Assembly (NCBI RefSeq): GCF_000001735.4
Contig: NC_003070.9
Location: 13,014,001 to 13,078,000, forward strand
Origin: Arabidopsis thaliana
Lineage: Eukaryota; Streptophyta; Magnoliopsida; Brassicales; Brassicaceae
Length of the DNA: 64,000 nt
Reading direction: 5' to 3'
Each line of letters starts with the position of its first letter. Position 1 is the stretch's first letter. Shown in pieces: positions 57,486 through 64,000 of the stretch. The notes under the pieces were generated by a model, which was not told the origin of the DNA, did not search any database, and saw only the letters and a list, made by a program, of their open reading frames with translations. Both the position numbers and the translations under genes were made by a program.

Positions 57486-60400
57486 ATGCACGGCCTTAGC
57501 CGTCTAGGTAACGGCAGTAGCAACGGTAGAATCAATATTCCGTCACCGTCACCACCTTCTTCGCCTCGGATTCGTCATACCAGAGGAAAATCTCTCGCCG
57601 GAGGTGTTTATAAGCAAGGATTAGGAGAGAGACTTGTGTTTTTACTCTTTTCGATAGTTTTTAGAAGGAAAGGTGTCTTGTTGTTAGCGCCGCTTCTCTA
57701 TATCGCTGGAATGTTACTATTTATGGGATCTTTTGGATTCACTGTGTTGGATCTAGGTCATGGTGTTGAGATTGTGTATAGACGTGGTTCTCCTGGTTCG
57801 GTATATCGGAGTCCTAAGGTTTTTAAACGGCTTTGGCCGGTGATGGAAGCTGATGTTAATGGAAGTAGTCATAATGTGGTAATGTGAATTGATGGATTGT
57901 TTTGTGATGATTTTGGGGGTATTTTTGAGTTTGATAAGAGTGTTGTTGTTGTTGATGATGTAGTTGATGGAAGCATGGAAGCCTAGAGTTAAAAGTGTAT
58001 GGAAGCCGTGTATTAGTACTAATGTTTCTGCTGCTGGATCGAATTCGAATGGTTATTTCATTATTGAAGCGAATGGTGGATTGAATCAACAACGCTTGTC
58101 AGTATGTTTACTCTCTCTGTGGCCTTTGATTGAATTTTAGTGAGATAGTGTTAGTTTGTTGATTAGAGAGGTATGTCTCGTTTCTTGATGTAGATATGTG
58201 ATGCAGTTGCTGTGGCTGGACTGCTGAATGCTACTCTTGTCATTCCGATTTTTCACTTAAACAGTGTATGGCGTGATTCCAGGTTACTATTGTGGTTTCT
58301 AATCTTCAGATCAAGTTGCTATCTTTGGCAGCATGGTTTACTTACAGATTCCTTTTGCTTTTTCCTATTTTGGGTTGGTTACAGCAAATTTGGTGATATA
58401 TTTGATGAAGACTTCTTCATATATGCTCTTAGTAAGAATGTGAATGTTGTGAAAGAGCTCCCAAAAGATGTACTTGAGCGATATAACTACAATATAAGCA
58501 GTATTGTTAATTTGAGATTAAAAGCTTGGTCGAGTCCAGCGTACTATCTCCAGAAGGTGCTTCCACAACTTTTGCGTTTGGGGTATGCCATTCACTGACG
58601 TTTTCTTTTTCTATTTAGTTGTCTTAGTCTTGATAGTTAACATGCAAAATGACATGGATTGATAGTAAGGTAGAGAACTAGCATCCGGTCTCTGATAAGC
58701 TTGTTTCTAGAAGTGAGTACTGCGTAGAAGCTGTATCTGTGTCTGAGGATTACTAGAATATACTATAGACTGTTCTTAGGAAAAATCTGTGATGTGATTT
58801 TGGTTATTGAGAGCTCTCCTTCTATGCCTTTTATGTGGTAGCTTATTAAATGGAAAAACCTGGAACCTAAACACACTCTGCAGGGTCTTCTTACTCTATC
58901 TTGCTTCTTTTATTAGGGCTGTCCGTGTTGCACCATTTTCCAATAGGTTAGCTCATGCAGTTCCTGCACACATTCAAGGGCTCAGATGCTTAGCAAACTT
59001 TGAAGCATTGAGATTTGCAGAACCCATACGGCTTCTTGCAGAGAAAATGGTCGATAGGATGGTTACAAAGAGTGTTGAGAGTGGAGGAAAATATGTTTCT
59101 GTTCATCTCCGCTTTGAAATGGTTTATAATTCCTGCCAATTTCTCCATTTCTGCAATTCCTTATTTGTAGTACCCTCTTATAATCTCTATTTACTTTACT
59201 TTTAAAGGACATGGTCGCCTTTTCGTGTTGCGAGTATGATTTTGGGCAGGCGGAGAAGCTAGAAATGGACATGGCCCGGGAAAGAGGGTGGAAAGGAAAG
59301 TTCAGGAGGAGAGGCAGAGTAATTAGGCCTGGTGCAAACCGCATAGATGGGAAATGCCCTTTAACCCCACTGGAGGTATCACTGAAAAACTACCTCGCCT
59401 CTCCAAGATTTCTGAAAATCATAAATTCAGTTTATCTAGTGACTATCACAATTCACTTTACGGATATAAGACATTATGGAAGTGATACATTTTGGTAACA
59501 TCACTCTGTAGGTCGGAATGATGCTTAGGGGCATGGGATTTAACAATAGCACCTTGGTTTACGTAGCTGCGGGAAACATTTACAAAGCTGACAAATATAT
59601 GGCTCCTCTAAGGCAGATGTTTCCTCTTCTCCAAACCAAGGATACTCTAGCTACTCCAGAGGAGCTTGCTCCGTTTAAGGTAACAAAACTTTAATTTCTT
59701 TACTCATTTGGACTTAAGTGTTAATGTCCCAACACTGTTCATAAATTGTTTTGTGAGAAATAGAAAAGAGTTTGGCTGTTTCATTTTTATTGATAGGATA
59801 GCGTTTGGTTGTTTCATGGAATTGTTTCATTTTCCTCGCTCTATGAATAGTTTTTGTGAGAAATAGAATAGAGTTTGGTTGGTTCATTTTTAGTCATAGA
59901 AAAGTGTCTCACACATTTCAAACGAGGGAAACAAATAATGATGAGGGAACATTGATAGCAAGAGTTGGGTGAGAATGTTGAAATGTTTTTATGATAGCTT
60001 TTAAAGTTCTGTCTTTTTAGAAGCCCTGTTTATAGGAAAGAGAAATTTATGTCCACTGGTTGGTAGGAATCAGAATGATTCTATTATTAGGTTGGGAGCG
60101 TGTTAGGTTCTTAAAGCAATTTGCCCATAAAACCCGTGGGCTCTCCCATAACATGCCCTTGGAATAGAAAGATTTTGACCATTATATAATATTCTAGTTC
60201 ACTAAACAAATTGCTGTATTTGTGAAACTGTAGGGACACTCATCAAGATTGGCAGCACTTGATTACACAGTATGCCTCCACAGTGAAGTGTTTGTATCCA
60301 CTCAAGGTGGAAACTTCCCACATTTCTTGATAGGTCACCGTCGCTACCTTTACAAAGGCCACGCTGAGACAATCAAACCCGATAAGCGGAAACTAGTCCA

Positions 60401-60675
60401 GCTCTTAGATAAACCGAGCATTAGGTACTTGATTTCTTTATAACTCTTGACATCAAGCTCTTAGATTCCTCTGCCTCTAAAGCATTTTCTTCGGTTTGGA
60501 CGTTTTTTTTTTTTGTAGATGGGACTACTTCAAGAAACAAATGCAAGATATGCTTAGACACAATGATGCAAAGGGAGTCGAATTAAGGAAACCCGCTGCA
60601 TCACTCTACACGTTCCCCATGCCCGACTGCATGTGTAAAGAACCCGATCCGGAACCTGAAACCGATCCAGCTTAA
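57486..60675 (+). CDS. O-fucosyltransferase family protein (At1g35510-like)
   Basis: Nine exons: 57486-57878, 57964-58101, 58194-58282, 58385-58582, 58917-59121, 59208-59375, 59512-59679, 60234-60424 and 60519-60675, giving 568 residues. A Ser/Pro/Arg-rich cytosolic tail ([17 protein letters not shown]) precedes one membrane anchor at about 62-85 ([20 protein letters not shown]), the type II layout of Golgi enzymes. The catalytic part starts with [14 protein letters not shown], which binds donor GDP-fucose in this family, continues with [19 protein letters not shown] plus DMVAFSCC, and ends with the [19 protein letters not shown] region. The family (plant GT106/GT65-like, DUF246) modifies cell-wall or protein glycans. 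The substrate of this member is unknown to me. Confidence 0.94.
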
Positions 60676-61629
60676 ACCGGATTCCTGCTGTTCAGTGTTA
60701 ATTATTGTTTATGACTTCAACCATACATGTAACTTATCTATATATATGTTGTATCATGAGTCCTGTATAAGCATTTTTCCCCTTCAAAAGTTGGGGGAAT
60801 CTAAGATTAGTATTTTTTTATTGATACGAATTTTTGTGTGTACATAACATTCTTTCAACATTAGTGACCATTCTCCCTTCTGTCCCATTGTACTATACTA
60901 CTATGCACATTTTGGTCTCTTTTGATAATCTATGCAATGGCTATTGGACAATTGTTTCATTCTAATCTGTAGTTTTTTTTTTTTTTTCAGAACTCAGTTA
61001 CTTCATATAAGATGCAAATAATATATATGTTTACATATTCTTATTAGAAAATTCTTACAGTCAGAATTATTAAAGAAATTTTCATAGGGTATGGGAAACT
61101 TTAGGATTTTAGTCTTATTTTGGTGTTTTGACTGTATAGTTGTATTTGCACATACCCCAAAATACAACTGTTTTAGCAAGAATTTGTTTTGAGTATTCTT
61201 TTTAGCAAATTACATCTTTGTTTTTGTTTTGTAAAAATGGACAAGTGTTCTTACCACTTTTAAACCCTTAATCTGTTTTATAGTAGCTGTGTTTCATAGT
61301 AAAGTAAAAGTATTGCGAAAGTATATGGAGAGTGTAATTAAATTAAACAAAGAAAGAACAAAAAAAATATTTTTCTTTTCTCGAAGAAAAAAATCTTCTC
61401 GAAAAGGAAAACAAAAAGAAAGATAGTGCCAAAAAGGCAGGTAGGATACAATTTGGATCTTGTTTCAGTGTTTCTCCACCACTCATTTTCCTTCTAGAAG
61501 ATTAAAACAACCCAAAAATAACTAGTAATAAAATAACTCATTCATATCACTTGTAAGTTGTAACAAAAAAACAAATCCATCAAAATAATATCCCCACCAA
61601 ACCCTTTCTCTTAGTAGTATAAAATCTAA
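60676..61629. other. 3' flank of fucosyltransferase gene, no gene
   Basis: The 3' UTR is followed by AT-rich DNA; an A-rich stretch near 61,350-61,420 and no coding frame. Confidence 0.4.
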
Positions 61630-61722
61630 GACCATGTTCATTGGAAGGGCCTTAACAGTTTCTTAAGGGAAATCCTCAAATAATTTTAACAAAAAATAAA
61701 TAAAAATTGTGATTAAAGCTTA

Positions 61723-62547
61723 GACCATCTTCATTGGTGGTTTCTCACTGAGAAATTCTAAATAAAAATAAATCAAAAACATTAAAATAATAATTTTTTA
61801 ATCAATTTTGTTCAGGATCGTTTATGAAATGAGAAACTTAGAGAAACTTTCTCTCTCTTCCACATGTCACCTTGTTATTAATTTCTTTTCTTTGTTATAA
61901 ATACAATCATCTATACTTTATAACATCAATTAAATACTTTATATGTCTGTTATTTTTTTTTATTTTTTTTACTTTTAAAATTCATAAAATTAAATTATCT
62001 ATATAACAAGCTCTATTATGTATATGTTTAAATTATGTACTAATATTATTTAATTGGTGTTAGTTATAAATACAATAGTTTTTTAATTACAAAACAAACA
62101 TTTAAAATTTTCTATTTTTATTTTGCAATATTTTCAGATTAATGTAAAATTGTGATTTCAGATATATGTATTTAAAATTTAATCATCAATAAATCTTTTA
62201 ATTTCTACTTATCTTACATAAGTGGTAATCCATTACCAAGTGAAAGACTTAATTTTTATTATGGTTTTATATGTAAAGTAATGTTTAATTATGGTTTTAA
62301 AAATAATAAAACTACTTAATAATATAATTTGTAAAAATAATAATTGATATATTTAAAAATATTGTAGAGATATTAAATTTAATATATGAAAAATATAATA
62401 ATATTTTAATATTAATAAGATACCTATAAGAGTATCTCACCAATGGAAGCACAATTTTAGTATAAGTTTCTCTACTTAAATTAAATATAAAAATATTAAT
62501 AATATATTATGAGGTATTGATGTAGTATCTCACCAGTGGAGATGCTC
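61723..62547. mobile_element. PIF/Harbinger-type MITE
   Basis: The left end GACCATCTTCATTGGTGGTT and inverted right end GAGCATCTCCACTGGTGAGA are terminal inverted repeats with TTA on both sides (61720-61722, 62548-62550), fitting the TWA target of this superfamily. The interior is AT-rich and non-coding. A second internal copy of the end (TATCTCACCAATGGAAGC, near 62433) suggests a nested or duplicated terminus. Confidence 0.7.
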
Positions 62548-62639
62548 TTAGGTTCGCACCTAATTTTAGAGTTTATTCTGATCTCAAGGGGCGCATACGT
62601 GGCCATATATTATTGGCTCTGTGTTTGACAAAACAATTT

Positions 62640-63497
<858 letters not shown>

Positions 63498-63854
63498 TAA
63501 TACTATTGGAATAGTTTTTACATTTCCAAGCTCTTTTTTTTCTTCGAATTAGCTTTAACCCTTTGTCAAATAAATAAATTAGCATATTTTGTCAAGTAAA
63601 TATTTATCATATTTATTTTTTTAAGAAACCCACTTAAGGATTCACTAATGGACTAGAAAAAAGTTTAGGATTCAACAAGAACTTTAATTTCAAAAAAATT
63701 CAAAATTTATTAGTATAAAAATGTAAGGATTCCATTATTAGGACTCCTTAATGGACATGCTCTAAGGAAAGAAAGAAAAAGAAGGTAACCTACCAAATCT
63801 TTTTCACCCACAAAATACAAGATACATACACCAACTTGGTCAAAGTCACTTCCT

Positions 63855-63866
63855 TTTTATAACACC
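63855..63866 (+). promoter_or_regulatory. TATA box of MYB8
   Basis: TTTTTATAACAC lies about 65 bases before the MYB8 start codon. Confidence 0.5.
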
Positions 63867-63925
63867 TCTCTTTAGATCCTAGTCTCACTCTTCTTGTCTC
63901 ATCACCCACACATGTAACCATCATC

Positions 63926-64000
63926 ATGGGAAGATCACCATGTTGTGAAAAGGCTCACATGAACAAAGGAGCATGGACTAAAGAAGAAGATCAACGTCTT
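63926..64000 (+). CDS. MYB8: R2R3-MYB transcription factor MYB8, first 25 codons
   Basis: The frame from the ATG at 63926 reads [20 protein letters not shown] then EDQRL and leaves the window. This is the standard N-terminus of R2R3-MYB proteins: the MGRSPCCEK leader, then the first tryptophan of repeat R2 (GAWTKEED). Position next to the fucosyltransferase gene fits Arabidopsis MYB8 (At1g35515, also reported as HOS10). R2R3-MYB proteins bind DNA through two helix-turn-helix repeats; the domains needed to judge subgroup lie beyond the edge. Confidence 0.9.
   Translation, partial: MGRSPCCEKAHMNKGAWTKEEDQRL

Overview
The window is plant nuclear DNA, almost certainly Arabidopsis thaliana chromosome 1 or a very close relative. 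The intact genes match, in order, the At1g35420 to At1g35515 block as I remember it; I made no database search. Intergenic DNA is AT-rich, genes carry short GT-AG introns, and Brassicaceae transposon families fill the gaps.

Layout. 1-618 is the 3' end of a LINE running in from the left edge. 1,456-3,623 holds Helitron DNA, including a complete non-autonomous copy with its 3' end on the left. 4,400-10,995 is a direct duplication of an unrecognised, probably dead gene; a young Ty1/copia element (5,157-9,945) lies just after the first copy. From 12.3 kb the host genes are: a plastid-type dienelactone hydrolase (12,320-13,463, +), a small membrane protein (16,660-17,106, -), a defensin-like peptide (18,806-19,247, -), cyclin T1;1 (21,294-22,037, -), bHLH80/FBH1 (26,092-27,907, +), RALFL5 (35,164-35,433, +), the SPRY/LisH/CTLH protein RanBPM (37,636-40,922, -), a non-canonical bZIP (47,856-49,166, +), an O-fucosyltransferase (57,486-60,675, +), and the first 75 bases of MYB8 (63,926 to the edge, +).

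The space between genes is a record of transposition: LINE fragments with target-site duplications, a MITE nested in a LINE tail, MULE-like elements (one carrying six E2F consensus sites), a hAT remnant, a second complete Helitron in inverted orientation 41 kb from the first, an unclassified 0.8-kb repeat also present as an inverted pair, a 1.4-kb retroposon with a 13-bp target duplication, and a probable nested PIF/Harbinger pair enclosing gene-like sequence.

The genes do not form an operon or a common pathway. They are ordinary single plant genes for transcription control (cyclin T, bHLH, bZIP, MYB), secreted signalling or defence (RALF, defensin-like), wall or glycan modification, and metabolism. 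I found no previously undescribed multi-gene system. The most unusual items are the E2F-site-rich MULE, the RALF pseudogene beside a copia relic, the composite Helitron termini, and the gene-like insert between Harbinger-type ends near 62-64 kb. Splice sites were placed by hand from GT/AG positions and reading-frame continuity; for every multi-exon gene the exon lengths sum to a multiple of three.
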